From Nioella sp. MMSF_3534 (GTDB lineage: Bacteria > Pseudomonadota > Alphaproteobacteria > Rhodobacterales > Rhodobacteraceae): a stretch of 64,000 bases of DNA. The DNA lies in contig NZ_JASHJX010000021.1 of the NCBI RefSeq assembly GCF_030732985.1, positions 1-64,000 on the forward strand. Direction: 5' to 3'. The position numbers were made by a program, and so were the translations under genes. This document shows, piece by piece, positions 55,505 through 63,377 of this stretch; within the stretch, counting starts at the first letter, position 1, and each line of letters begins with the position of its first letter. A model generated the notes under the pieces. That model did no database searches. It saw nothing but the letters and a program-made list of their open reading frames with translations, and was not told the DNA's origin.

Positions 55505-56137
55505 TCAGTCGTCGCTGCCGGAAACCTGGGCGGCTTCCATCGCGGCTTGGGTGGCGGCATCTGCGTGCAGAGGAACTCCCACGGGTTGATCCTCGCCCCG
55601 GATCAGCGCCCGGCCATAGACGAACACCTGCAACGCAAGACGCAGGCAGATGACGAAGAAGGCCACCGGCACCACCAGCTTGGCGGGCCAGAGCGGCAGG
55701 CGGATATCCATGGAACTGTCACGGCTCCACCACGGTTCGTTGAAGTCGAAACTGCGCTGGAAATGCGCCCAGGAGCCCCAGACGAGCAGCACCATCAGGA
55801 TGAGGATGGCGAGCGTGGTGACGAGCTCCGCCGCCCACATGGGACGGCCGCGCAGATTGCCGACCAGCAGGTCCATGCGGATATGGCCACCTTCACGCTG
55901 CGTATAGGCGATGCCCATGATCGCAATCAGCGGCATCGCCTGTTCGATCCAGTCCACGTAACCGGGGATCGGCTGCGAGAAAAAGTTGCGCCCGCCGACC
56001 GAGATCACGGCGAGGATCATCAGCGAAAAGACCGCGAGGCCACTGACGAGCGCCATTTTGCGCTCCAGCCACAGCAGGGATTGGTCGAGACGGCTGACGA
56101 GGCTGTCATCGGACAGCACGAGGGAAGCTCCGGCCAT
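55505..56137 (-). CDS. dctQ: TRAP transporter small permease
   Basis: 210 residues with four TM helices; segments VDWIEQAMPLIAIMGIAYTQREGGHIRMD are characteristic of DctQ. A somewhat long periplasmic or cytoplasmic stretch with FDFNEPWWSRDSSMDIRLPLWPAK precedes the last TM, as seen in the subgroup acting on aromatic or keto acids. Needed for membrane assembly with DctM. Confidence 0.92.
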   Translation of the reverse strand: MAGASLVLSDDSLVSRLDQSLLWLERKMALVSGLAVFSLMILAVISVGGRNFFSQPIPGYVDWIEQAMPLIAIMGIAYTQREGGHIRMDLLVGNLRGRPMWAAELVTTLAILILMVLLVWGSWAHFQRSFDFNEPWWSRDSSMDIRLPLWPAKLVVPVAFFVICLRLALQVFVYGRALIRGEDQPVGVPLHADAATQAAMEAAQVSGSDD

Positions 56138-56165
56138 TGATGGCTCTCCTTGAATGGATGTTCCC

Positions 56166-56204
56166 GAAAGAAAAACCCCGCCCGAAGCGTGTCCGGGCGG
56201 GGTT
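56166..56204 (-). terminator. Strong hairpin with T-tract between dctP and dctQ
   Basis: Perfect 11-bp arms AACCCCGCCCG (56174-56184) and CGGGCGGGGTT (56194-56204), followed on the minus strand by TTTTTCTTTC. It is a complete terminator inside the operon, so most transcripts should stop after dctP, giving an excess of binding protein over permease. Confidence 0.85.
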
Positions 56205-56219
56205 GTCAGGCGCGCGGGC

Positions 56220-57230
56220 TCAGTTGCCCTCGGCGATCAGGCCGGTGACGAAATCGTAGAGCTCCTGCGCGGGCAGGCCGCGGGCATTGTTTTCTTCGAT
56301 CCAGGCAGCAGCGGCGGGGGCGGCGGCGGCCTCACGGAAGGCGGCAAGTTCAGCGTCCCCGAAGGTGATCCGCTCGATCCCGCGTTCGTCCAGCGCCGGG
56401 CCCCATGCGGCCATGGTCTGATCGTTGTAGTAGTCCAGATAGTGCTGCATCGCCTCGTCCACGGCACCCATCAGGATCTCGCGCTCGCCATCCGACAGAG
56501 CGTCGAGCGCGTCGGTGTTCACCACAACCGGGCAGTTCACGGTGCCGGGGTTGAGGTTGGTGGTCCACCACTCGCCGGATTCGATGGTGCCGAAAGACAT
56601 ATGGGCGTGGGGCGCGAAGCTGACAGCCTGAACAACACCGCTATCGAGCGCCTGGCGCACTTCGGTCGCGGTCATCGAGGTGGGGACGGCGCCGATCGCG
56701 GACATGGCCGCGCCGATACCACCGGTTGCACGCACGGCCATACCGGCGAAGTCCTCGACCGACGACGGCGCGTCGCCCCGACCGACGAAATTGTACTGCG
56801 GCAGCGGAGACGGCATCAGCAGCGTCGCGTTCCAGCGGGCGAGGTCAGCCACCACGGCGGGATGCTGGTAAAGCGCCATGGACACCTCGGCCTCCTGCTC
56901 CAGCGAGCTCATGCCAAGGAATGGCAGCTCCAGCACAGTGATCGAGGGGTTCTTGTCGGCGTGGTAGCCGGCACAGAACTGAGCCATCTCGAAGGCGCCG
57001 ATGGAGATGCCGTCGAGGTTCTCGCGGTTGCCCGACAGGCCGCCATAGGAAATGTTCATGGTGAATTCACCGCCGGAACGTTCGGCGACCAGCTCCGCCA
57101 GCCGTTCCACATGTTCAGTGAAGGCGCGGCGCGCGCCCCAGACGGATACGTTCCATTCGGTGGCGAAAGCCTCGGCTGCAAAGCCAACGGTCAGGGCGGC
57201 CACTGCGGTGGCCGTGAGTGTCTTTTTCAT
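56220..57230 (-). CDS. dctP: TRAP transporter solute-binding protein, DctP family
   Basis: 336 residues from the ATG at 57230 with a GGAGG site. Signal peptide of about 23 residues ending AEAFA-TEW. The mature protein shows the DctP fold: ARRAFTEHVERLAELVAERSGGEF, the ligand Arg in MAVRATGG, and NTDALDALSDGEREI. Members bind carboxylates through the Arg. The neighbouring M20 amidohydrolase suggests an N-acyl or amide compound, or a keto acid from it. Confidence 0.92.
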   Translation of the reverse strand: MKKTLTATAVAALTVGFAAEAFATEWNVSVWGARRAFTEHVERLAELVAERSGGEFTMNISYGGLSGNRENLDGISIGAFEMAQFCAGYHADKNPSITVLELPFLGMSSLEQEAEVSMALYQHPAVVADLARWNATLLMPSPLPQYNFVGRGDAPSSVEDFAGMAVRATGGIGAAMSAIGAVPTSMTATEVRQALDSGVVQAVSFAPHAHMSFGTIESGEWWTTNLNPGTVNCPVVVNTDALDALSDGEREILMGAVDEAMQHYLDYYNDQTMAAWGPALDERGIERITFGDAELAAFREAAAAPAAAAWIEENNARGLPAQELYDFVTGLIAEGN

Positions 57231-57332
57231 GATGTCCTCCCAATTGATCACACGTTGCGTGGATGAGGGGAGTATGGGGGACCGCCCGCGCGCCTGCCTA
57301 TGAAGGAAACCGCGCGCATGGGCGGCCCCGGT

Positions 57333-57348
57333 CTGCGGAATTCCGCAG
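57333..57348. promoter_or_regulatory. Palindrome CTGCGGAATTCCGCAG, DctD-site-like
   Basis: Perfect 16-bp palindrome between the amidohydrolase stop and dctP, 103 bp upstream of the dctP start. From memory, the rhizobial DctD binding consensus has the form TGCGGAA-N-TCCGCA, which it resembles. It is the natural candidate site for the DctD-like regulator encoded close by. Confidence 0.5.
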
Positions 57349-57350
57349 GG

Positions 57351-58490
57351 TCAGGTTTCGGGCAATCGGGCGCGGGCAATGGCAGCGTGGACCTGCGCCC
57401 CGTGGATCAACGCCGCATCGTTGAAATCGTAGTCCGGGGCGTGCAGGGGGGCGCTGCTTTCGCCATTGCCAATGAAGGCGAAGCAGCCGGGGACGTGGGT
57501 GAGGAAGCGGGCGAAATCCTCTGATCCCGTCATCGGTTCGGGGCGCGTCTGCGTGGCGGAGGAGATGGGCGCGACGGCCTGCATCATCGCCTCGGCCAGT
57601 TCCGGGTCGTTGATGGTGGGCACGAATTCGCGGTCGTATCTGACCTGCGCGGTGACGCCGTACTGGGTGGCGATGCCTGCCGCGATCCGGCGCATCTCTT
57701 CTTCGATCTTGGCCGAGGTTTCGGGGCTGAAGCTGCGGGCATCGCCCAGAATGCGGGCGTGACCGGGCAGCGCGTTGCGGGTGCCATCGGTGATCAGTTC
57801 AGTGACGGAAACCACGGCGGTTTGCGTGGGCGCGATGCGGCGCGAGACGATGGTTTGCAGGTCCATCACCAGCGCGCAGGCGGGCACCATGACCTCTCGC
57901 CCCCAATGGGGGCTGGAGGCGTGGCCGCCCTGCCCGGTCAGGGTGATCTCGAAGATGTCTTCCGCCGACATGATCGGGCCGGGGCGGGTCTCAAAGTGGC
58001 CCACGGGCAGGCCGGGCATGTTGTGGAGGCCATAGACCTCGTCAAAGGGGAAGCGCTCCATGAGGCCATCTGTCAGCATGGCCAGCGCGCCTTGCCCCCA
58101 TTCCTCTGCCGGTTGGAAGAGGAACCGGATAGTGCCATCGAACCCGCCTTCCTCGGCCAGCAGTTGCGCCGCGCCAAGCAGCATGGACGTATGCCCGTCA
58201 TGGCCGCAGGCGTGCATGGTGCCGGGGGTCTGCGAGGTATAGGCCGCGCCGGTGGTTTCGGTGATCCTTAGCGCGTCCATATCGGCGCGGAGCGCAATGG
58301 CGCGGTTCGACGTCCCACGTTTCAGGGTGCCGACAACGCCGGTACCGCCGATACCCTCCGCCACCTCCAGCCCCAGCCCGCGCAGGGTCTCGGCCACGAA
58401 TGCCGCCGTGCGGACCTCCTCGAACCCGAACTCGGGGTGACGATGCAGGTCGTGCCGCCAATGGGTCATTTGGCTTTCGAGGTCTTTCAT
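57351..58490 (-). CDS. M20-family amidohydrolase (hippurate/N-acyl amino acid hydrolase type)
   Basis: 379 residues. Metal-binding motifs HACGHDGHTSMLLGAAQLL and QPAEEWGQGA (with the catalytic Glu), His in LHNMPGLPVGHF, and the dimerisation domain around 180-290. Members remove acyl groups from amino acids or hydrolyse auxin-type conjugates. Lies 26 bp downstream of dctD and 120 bp upstream of dctP, so it may degrade the compound the TRAP system imports. No signal peptide: cytoplasmic. Confidence 0.9.
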   Translation of the reverse strand: MKDLESQMTHWRHDLHRHPEFGFEEVRTAAFVAETLRGLGLEVAEGIGGTGVVGTLKRGTSNRAIALRADMDALRITETTGAAYTSQTPGTMHACGHDGHTSMLLGAAQLLAEEGGFDGTIRFLFQPAEEWGQGALAMLTDGLMERFPFDEVYGLHNMPGLPVGHFETRPGPIMSAEDIFEITLTGQGGHASSPHWGREVMVPACALVMDLQTIVSRRIAPTQTAVVSVTELITDGTRNALPGHARILGDARSFSPETSAKIEEEMRRIAAGIATQYGVTAQVRYDREFVPTINDPELAEAMMQAVAPISSATQTRPEPMTGSEDFARFLTHVPGCFAFIGNGESSAPLHAPDYDFNDAALIHGAQVHAAIARARLPET

Positions 58491-58516
58491 GGGCAGGCTC
58501 CTTTGCGGGGACCAGA

Positions 58517-59860
58517 CTAAAGCAGCGCGTCCTTGTCGAGCCCCAGTTTGACGATCTTTTCATTCAGCGTGCGCCGCCCGATGCCGAGCGCTTCGGCAAC
58601 CGCGTCCATGCGGCCCTCGTGCGCCTTGATCGCCTTGCCGATCAGTTCGCGTTCAAAGACGGCAACAGCTTCGCGCAACGTATCAGGGACATCTTCGGGC
58701 GTCTGATCGGAGCGGATCGCCTCAGCCACCGATCCGCGCCCGCGGCGGGCGGCCAGAATACGGCGCTCGGCGGCGTTCCTGAGTTCCCGGACATTGCCCG
58801 GCCAGTCATGGGCCAGCAGCGCGGCCATGTCGTCATGGGTCAGGTCGGGTGCGGCCACCTCGTAGATGCGGGCGTATTGGGTCAGGAAATGGGTGAAGAG
58901 CAGGCCGATATCGTCGCGGCGCGCACGGAGCGGTGGCAGGGTCAGTACCACGGTGTTGAGGCGAAACAGCAGATCCTGACGCAAACGGCCCTCCGCCACC
59001 GCCTGATCGGCGTCCTCATTGGTGGCAGAAATCACCCGCAGGTCGAGCCTGACCGGCGTGGTCGCGCCGATGGGGGTCAGTTCCTTTTCCTCGATCACGC
59101 GCAGCAGCTTGGCTTGCTCCGGCAGGGGGCAGGCGGCGATTTCGTCAAGGAAGAGCGTGCCGCCATTGGCCGCCACCAGACGCCCGGTGGCCTCGCCCTT
59201 CACACCGAACATCTCGGCTTCAAACGTGGCCTCGGCGATGGCGGCACAATTAAGCGCCAGGAAGGGCGCATCGGCGCGCGGGCCAAGGTCATGCAGGGCG
59301 CGGGCCACCACCTCTTTCCCGGTGCCGGTTTCGCCCTGCAACAGCACCGGCGCGGGCGTGTCGGCAAGGTCCAGAACATCCTGCCGGACGCGGGTGATAT
59401 CGCCGGTGCCGCCAAGCAGAACCCGGTCGAGGCCCGAGAGCCGCGCCAGCCTTTGTTTCAGCCGTTCGGTGCCCCTGGCCATGCGGTGCTGGTCTGCGGC
59501 GTGGCGCAGGATCGACAGCAGACGGCGCGGGTCATAGGGCTTCTCGACGAAGCTATAGGCCCCGTTCTGGATCGCCTGCACCGCCATGGGAATGTCGCCA
59601 TGGGCCGAGATCAGCACCATGGGCGGCGTCGTTGCGCGGTCGAGGCTGTCCAGCAGCTCCAGCCCCGACATGCCCGGCATGCGCACGTCCGACAGGATCA
59701 CGTCGGGCATGAGTTTGGGCAGCAGCTCGGCCACCTGCGTGGCACGCGGCAGCGCCTCGGTGCGCCATCCCGCGGCCTCCAGCAGATCGACCAGAGAGGC
59801 GCGCATGGATTTGTCATCGTCCACGATCAGGACCGACAGCGCGGTGTCCTTGGCGTTCAT
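58517..59860 (-). CDS. dctD: DctD-type response regulator lacking the GAFTGA loop
   Basis: 447 residues: receiver domain (about 8-125, phosphorylated Asp in ILSDVRMPG), AAA+ domain (about 145-370; Walker A GETGTGKE, Walker B GGTLFLDEI, R-finger region) and a Fis-type HTH at the C-terminus (AVAEALGIGRRTLNEKIVKLGL). In sigma-54 activators the segment FGxxxGAFTGA...GGTLFLDEI holds the sigma-54 contact loop. Here it reads FGVKGEATGRLVAANGGT, about eight residues shorter and without GAFTGA. This is like R. capsulatus NtrC, which works with sigma-70. ATGA-coupled to dctB. Confidence 0.9.
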   Translation of the reverse strand: MNAKDTALSVLIVDDDKSMRASLVDLLEAAGWRTEALPRATQVAELLPKLMPDVILSDVRMPGMSGLELLDSLDRATTPPMVLISAHGDIPMAVQAIQNGAYSFVEKPYDPRRLLSILRHAADQHRMARGTERLKQRLARLSGLDRVLLGGTGDITRVRQDVLDLADTPAPVLLQGETGTGKEVVARALHDLGPRADAPFLALNCAAIAEATFEAEMFGVKGEATGRLVAANGGTLFLDEIAACPLPEQAKLLRVIEEKELTPIGATTPVRLDLRVISATNEDADQAVAEGRLRQDLLFRLNTVVLTLPPLRARRDDIGLLFTHFLTQYARIYEVAAPDLTHDDMAALLAHDWPGNVRELRNAAERRILAARRGRGSVAEAIRSDQTPEDVPDTLREAVAVFERELIGKAIKAHEGRMDAVAEALGIGRRTLNEKIVKLGLDKDALL

Positions 59861-61581
59861 TCCGCGGCCTCCTTTGCGGTGTCGGCCAGCGGAATGTCGA
59901 CGCGGAAGACCGCGCCGCCGCCATCGCGGTTGCGGGCGGTCATGGCCCCGTGATGTTCCTTCACGATCCCGGCGGAAATTGCGAGACCAAGCCCCATGCC
60001 CTGCCCGGATTCGCGGCTGGTGACGAAGGGTTCCTGAAGCTCCGGCAGGCTGGACTGGCCGAGACCATGGCCCCGGTCCGCAACCTCGAACCAGCCTGTG
60101 CCTGCATCCGCCCCCACCCGCACGGTCAGGTCGCGGGGGGTGCTGTCCTCCATCGCGTCCATGGCATTGCGCAGCAGGTTGACCATCACCTGTTCGATCC
60201 GCAGCGCGTTGCCCTGAACCGTGACGGGGGCGGGCTCAATTTCTTCTACAAGATTGATCTGCAGCGCCTCGATATTCGGCGCAACCAGTTTCAGCGCCTC
60301 GCGCATGGCCTGGCCCAGATCGACGGGTTTCAGCGCATCCTCGCCCGGATTAGCAAAGAACTTGAGTTGCCGCGTGATGCCCTCCATCCGTTCCACAAGG
60401 CCGGTGAGTTGCGGAAGCGCGCGGTCGCTGCCGCCGATTTCCGCCGCCGCCAGATGGTTGCGCATGGCGGTGATGGGCTGGCCCAGTTCATGCGTGACCG
60501 AGGCCGCGAGCTGCCCAAGCGCGGCCAGACGGCTGGCGCGGGCCAGTTCATCGCGGGTGCGCGACAGGCGGCGTTCGGCGGCGCGGCGGTCTTCGATCTC
60601 GACGGCCAGCAGGTCATGGGCGCGGCGCAGTTCGGCCTCTTCCGTCTCCAGCGCCCGCAGAGCGGCCTGGGTCTGCGCGTTCCGGCGCATCAGGAAGACC
60701 AGCGCCACGCCACCCGCGATGACGACGGCCAGTACCGTGGCCAGCCAACTGCGCGTCGTCACCGGATCGGTGCTGGCGAAATAGTGCAACTGCCAGCCAT
60801 GGGGCAGATCGTCGGTGGCAAGGTGGATGACCTCCCCCCCTGCAATCACCGCGCTGTCACCCTGCCCTTCCCGCCAATCGAGCGGGTCGAGCGGCTGGCC
60901 GGGGAACTGCCGGGTTTCGGCAATCGCGGCGCGCTGATCGGCGTCGAGCGGCGTGAGCGTGCGGTAGCGCCAATCGGGGTTGGAGGCGAGCAGCACCACC
61001 CCGTCGGCATTGGTCAGGAGCACCTGTTCACCGCCCTCGCGCCAGCTGTTTTCCAGCCGCGTGAGGTCGATCTTGATGGCGATGACGCCCAGGGCCTCGC
61101 CCAGATCGGACACCACGGAATCGGCGATGAAATAGCCCGGCAGACCGGTGGTGGCACCGATGCCGTAGAACCGGCCCTGCCCGCCTTCCATCGCCTCCTG
61201 AAAATAGGGACGGAAGGAGTAATTCTGACCGACGAAGCTGCTGGCGCTGCCCGCGTTTGAAGCCGAAATCGTCAGCCCTTCGAAATCCATCAGGTAGATG
61301 GCGTCGAGGCCGGACTGGCTGGCGAAAGAGGCCAGCCGCCCGTCCAGCGGGGCCGTGGGCCCGCCGCTGGCGGTTTCCATGACGAACGGATCGCGGGCGA
61401 GGACAAAGGTCAGGTGCGAGAACCGGTCAAGCTCCGCCACCACTGTGGAGCGGTAGAGCGACAGGCGGCCCTCGGCGCGCGTCACCTCCTCGGACCGGAA
61501 ATAGCGCGACGACAGCACATAGGCCCCGGACGCGAAGGCCAGGAACAGCAGCGAGAACAGGATGGTGCGGGTGACGGTCAT
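59857..61581 (-). CDS. dctB: DctB-type sensor histidine kinase
   Basis: 574 residues from the ATG at 61581 with a GGAGG site. TM helix at about 8-26, a periplasmic dCache-like sensor domain (about 30-275), second TM at about 280-298, a coiled coil (about 305-350), the H box in LAASVTHELGQPITAMRNHL, and ATPase motifs NLLRNAMDA (N box) and GMGLGLAISAGI (G box). It senses an external organic acid and phosphorylates the DctD-like partner, whose gene overlaps its stop. Confidence 0.93.
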   Translation of the reverse strand: MTVTRTILFSLLFLAFASGAYVLSSRYFRSEEVTRAEGRLSLYRSTVVAELDRFSHLTFVLARDPFVMETASGGPTAPLDGRLASFASQSGLDAIYLMDFEGLTISASNAGSASSFVGQNYSFRPYFQEAMEGGQGRFYGIGATTGLPGYFIADSVVSDLGEALGVIAIKIDLTRLENSWREGGEQVLLTNADGVVLLASNPDWRYRTLTPLDADQRAAIAETRQFPGQPLDPLDWREGQGDSAVIAGGEVIHLATDDLPHGWQLHYFASTDPVTTRSWLATVLAVVIAGGVALVFLMRRNAQTQAALRALETEEAELRRAHDLLAVEIEDRRAAERRLSRTRDELARASRLAALGQLAASVTHELGQPITAMRNHLAAAEIGGSDRALPQLTGLVERMEGITRQLKFFANPGEDALKPVDLGQAMREALKLVAPNIEALQINLVEEIEPAPVTVQGNALRIEQVMVNLLRNAMDAMEDSTPRDLTVRVGADAGTGWFEVADRGHGLGQSSLPELQEPFVTSRESGQGMGLGLAISAGIVKEHHGAMTARNRDGGGAVFRVDIPLADTAKEAAE

Positions 61582-61649
61582 GCCCCTCCCCGGCTGTGGC
61601 GTCATCTGGGAACAGGCTTAGCCGAAAGGGCGGGGATGTCAAAACGCCT

Positions 61650-61943
61650 TCAGCGCGGGTCGGGCAAAGGCAGGCAGCCGGGCAGGCCCGCGGGCAGCAC
61701 CCAGGGCGCGCCTGCATTGTAGAGACGGCGGGCCATATCGGGGCTGTCACTGACCAGCGTCACGGTGAGGCCATTTGCGGCCACGACCGACAGATCGGCG
61801 GGCAGTCGGGCGATAAATCCCTCGGGTGGGAACATCACCACCGCCCCCGGTGCGGCATCGGAAAAGCGCATGACGAGGGTGAGGACCAGAAGCCAGCTGG
61901 CGACCAGCAGCGGCAGCACCAGCAGAACCCGCCTAATAATCAT
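61650..61943 (-). CDS. Small membrane-anchored protein of unknown function
   Basis: 97 residues. One N-terminal TM helix (RRVLLVLPLLVASWLLVLTLVM) followed by about 70 residues outside (PPEGFIARLPADLSVVAANG) with a Cys near the end. Its ATG lies inside the upstream gene (11-bp overlap), so it is the last gene of a four-gene run. I do not recognise a family. The overlap and hydrophobic start support it as a real gene. Confidence 0.65.
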   Translation of the reverse strand: MIIRRVLLVLPLLVASWLLVLTLVMRFSDAAPGAVVMFPPEGFIARLPADLSVVAANGLTVTLVSDSPDMARRLYNAGAPWVLPAGLPGCLPLPDPR

Positions 61944-62973
61944 GGATATGTTCCAGCGTGACCCCGCGCGCCTCCAGCCCGCGCAGGGTACCGGCCAGAT
62001 CGGTGACGGGGATCAACAGCAGGTGCCGGTATTCGCCATAGCCCTGCCGGGGGAAGCTGTGCAGCGCCTCTGCCATGGTCGCATCAGTGGAGGTCACGGT
62101 CAGCAGGATATCGTCATTGCCCGCAATCTCCACGAAATCGACGCCCGCCCCAGCCATCCGTGCCATCAGATGCGTGAGTTCCCGGTAGCGGGGCGTTTCC
62201 AACTCCAGCCCCTCGGGGCGTTCGGCGATGATGTCCACGTCCGGCAAGGGCTCGGGCAGGTCGCTGACGATCATCCTGAGCCGCAGCTCGTCAAACCCGG
62301 TGCTGGCGACCGCCGCCGCGATGACCTGCGCGTAGGCCGCCTTGGCGCGGAATTCGAGGCCAAGCGCGATGCTGCGTTCCCGGTCGCGCAGGCTGTCGCC
62401 CGCAGCATCCCGCAGCGCCTGCGCGTCGGCGGTGAAATCCCACCGATACCACGGCACCTGTTGCAGGAAACGCGCGTAACGGCCCGCCTGATCGGCGGAA
62501 AGTTCATCCAGCGGCGCGCGCTCCGTCCCGCGCAGCCATGTGAACACGCGGCCCACGGTTTCCTCATAGGCCGCTTTCAGCAGCAGTTCGGCGGTGAAGC
62601 TGACGCCGATCACATGCACCATCTGCCGGGTCGGGCCATCGACCCCGCCATGGGCGGCGGAGGCTTCCGTCAGGGCACAGAGCGACGACCAGTAGCCGGT
62701 GATCGCCTGCAGGAAGTTGAAATCATGCGGGTCGCCGGTGCGGATGACCTCGGCGTAATCGTCATAGGCATGGACGATATGCCATTCCGGGTAGGTCATC
62801 AGGGTACGGGATTCGGTGCGGTGATGTTCCGGCGGCAGGAGTGCTGTGTAATCTGGGGCCACAGCCTGCCCCCGGCACATGGTTTCGACGTAAATGACAG
62901 GCGACAACAGCCCCAGCACCACCACGACAAGCGCGATGATCAGCCGTTTCAGCCAGCGCCACAGAAACCGCAT
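61933..62973 (-). CDS. Uncharacterised protein with N-terminal membrane anchor
   Basis: 346 residues. A basic start RWLKRL and one TM helix (LIIALVVVVLGLLSPVIYV), then a large domain of unknown fold with a WHIVHAYDDYAEVIRTGDPHD segment and many acidic helices. Starts one base before the end of the preceding gene (TGATG). No catalytic motif recognised. Coupling to a membrane protein and an FAD-linked oxidase suggests a common pathway. Confidence 0.75.
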   Translation of the reverse strand: MRFLWRWLKRLIIALVVVVLGLLSPVIYVETMCRGQAVAPDYTALLPPEHHRTESRTLMTYPEWHIVHAYDDYAEVIRTGDPHDFNFLQAITGYWSSLCALTEASAAHGGVDGPTRQMVHVIGVSFTAELLLKAAYEETVGRVFTWLRGTERAPLDELSADQAGRYARFLQQVPWYRWDFTADAQALRDAAGDSLRDRERSIALGLEFRAKAAYAQVIAAAVASTGFDELRLRMIVSDLPEPLPDVDIIAERPEGLELETPRYRELTHLMARMAGAGVDFVEIAGNDDILLTVTSTDATMAEALHSFPRQGYGEYRHLLLIPVTDLAGTLRGLEARGVTLEHIHDY

Positions 62974-63377
62974 CAGTCGCGCCCCAGCCTCAGCCCCGAC
63001 CAGAGCGCGAAGCCGCCAAGGGCCAGATGCGGCAGGTTGGCGAGGACGCGGGGCAGCGAGATATCCATGCCGAGGGACTCGTTGGTGAAGATGCCGAGGT
63101 CCAGATAGCCCCAGCCGGTGAAGAACCCGAACACCCCGTCGCCCAGATAGGCCGCGCCGAAAAGGATCAGGAAGGTCCGCGCCGCGCGGGACGAGATGAA
63201 GGCAGAGGCCAGCGCCCAGAGGGCCGAGACGACGTGCAGGGAATCGTCGAAGATATCGAGCGCGAAGATCCCGAAGGCGAGCCCGTTTTCATCGGTGAGG
63301 CCAGGGATGTAGTTCAGCGACGCCGCAAGCATCAGCGCCACGAAATAGCCGATACAGATCTTTTGCAGGATGTTCAT
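62973..63377 (-). CDS. Small four-TM membrane protein of unknown function
   Basis: 134 residues, about four hydrophobic helices (KICIGYFVALMLAA, VVSALWALASAFI, FLILFGAAYLGDGVFGFF, LPHLALGGFALWSGL). Resembles DUF4383-like proteins in general pattern, but I cannot assign it firmly. ATGA overlap with the FAD-linked oxidase gene upstream, TGATG with the next gene. Confidence 0.75.
   Translation of the reverse strand: MNILQKICIGYFVALMLAASLNYIPGLTDENGLAFGIFALDIFDDSLHVVSALWALASAFISSRAARTFLILFGAAYLGDGVFGFFTGWGYLDLGIFTNESLGMDISLPRVLANLPHLALGGFALWSGLRLGRD

Noticed and set aside
57231-57350. Sigma-54 promoter upstream of dctP
   Set aside because: The only GG-N10-GC match (within ccggggccgcccatgcg on the minus strand) lacks the TGGCAC and TTGC surroundings; not convincing.
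54092-61581. C4-dicarboxylate specificity of the TRAP system from the Dct names
   Set aside because: Names reflect family only; the adjacent M20 amidohydrolase and the sequence of the binding protein do not support a specific dicarboxylate.
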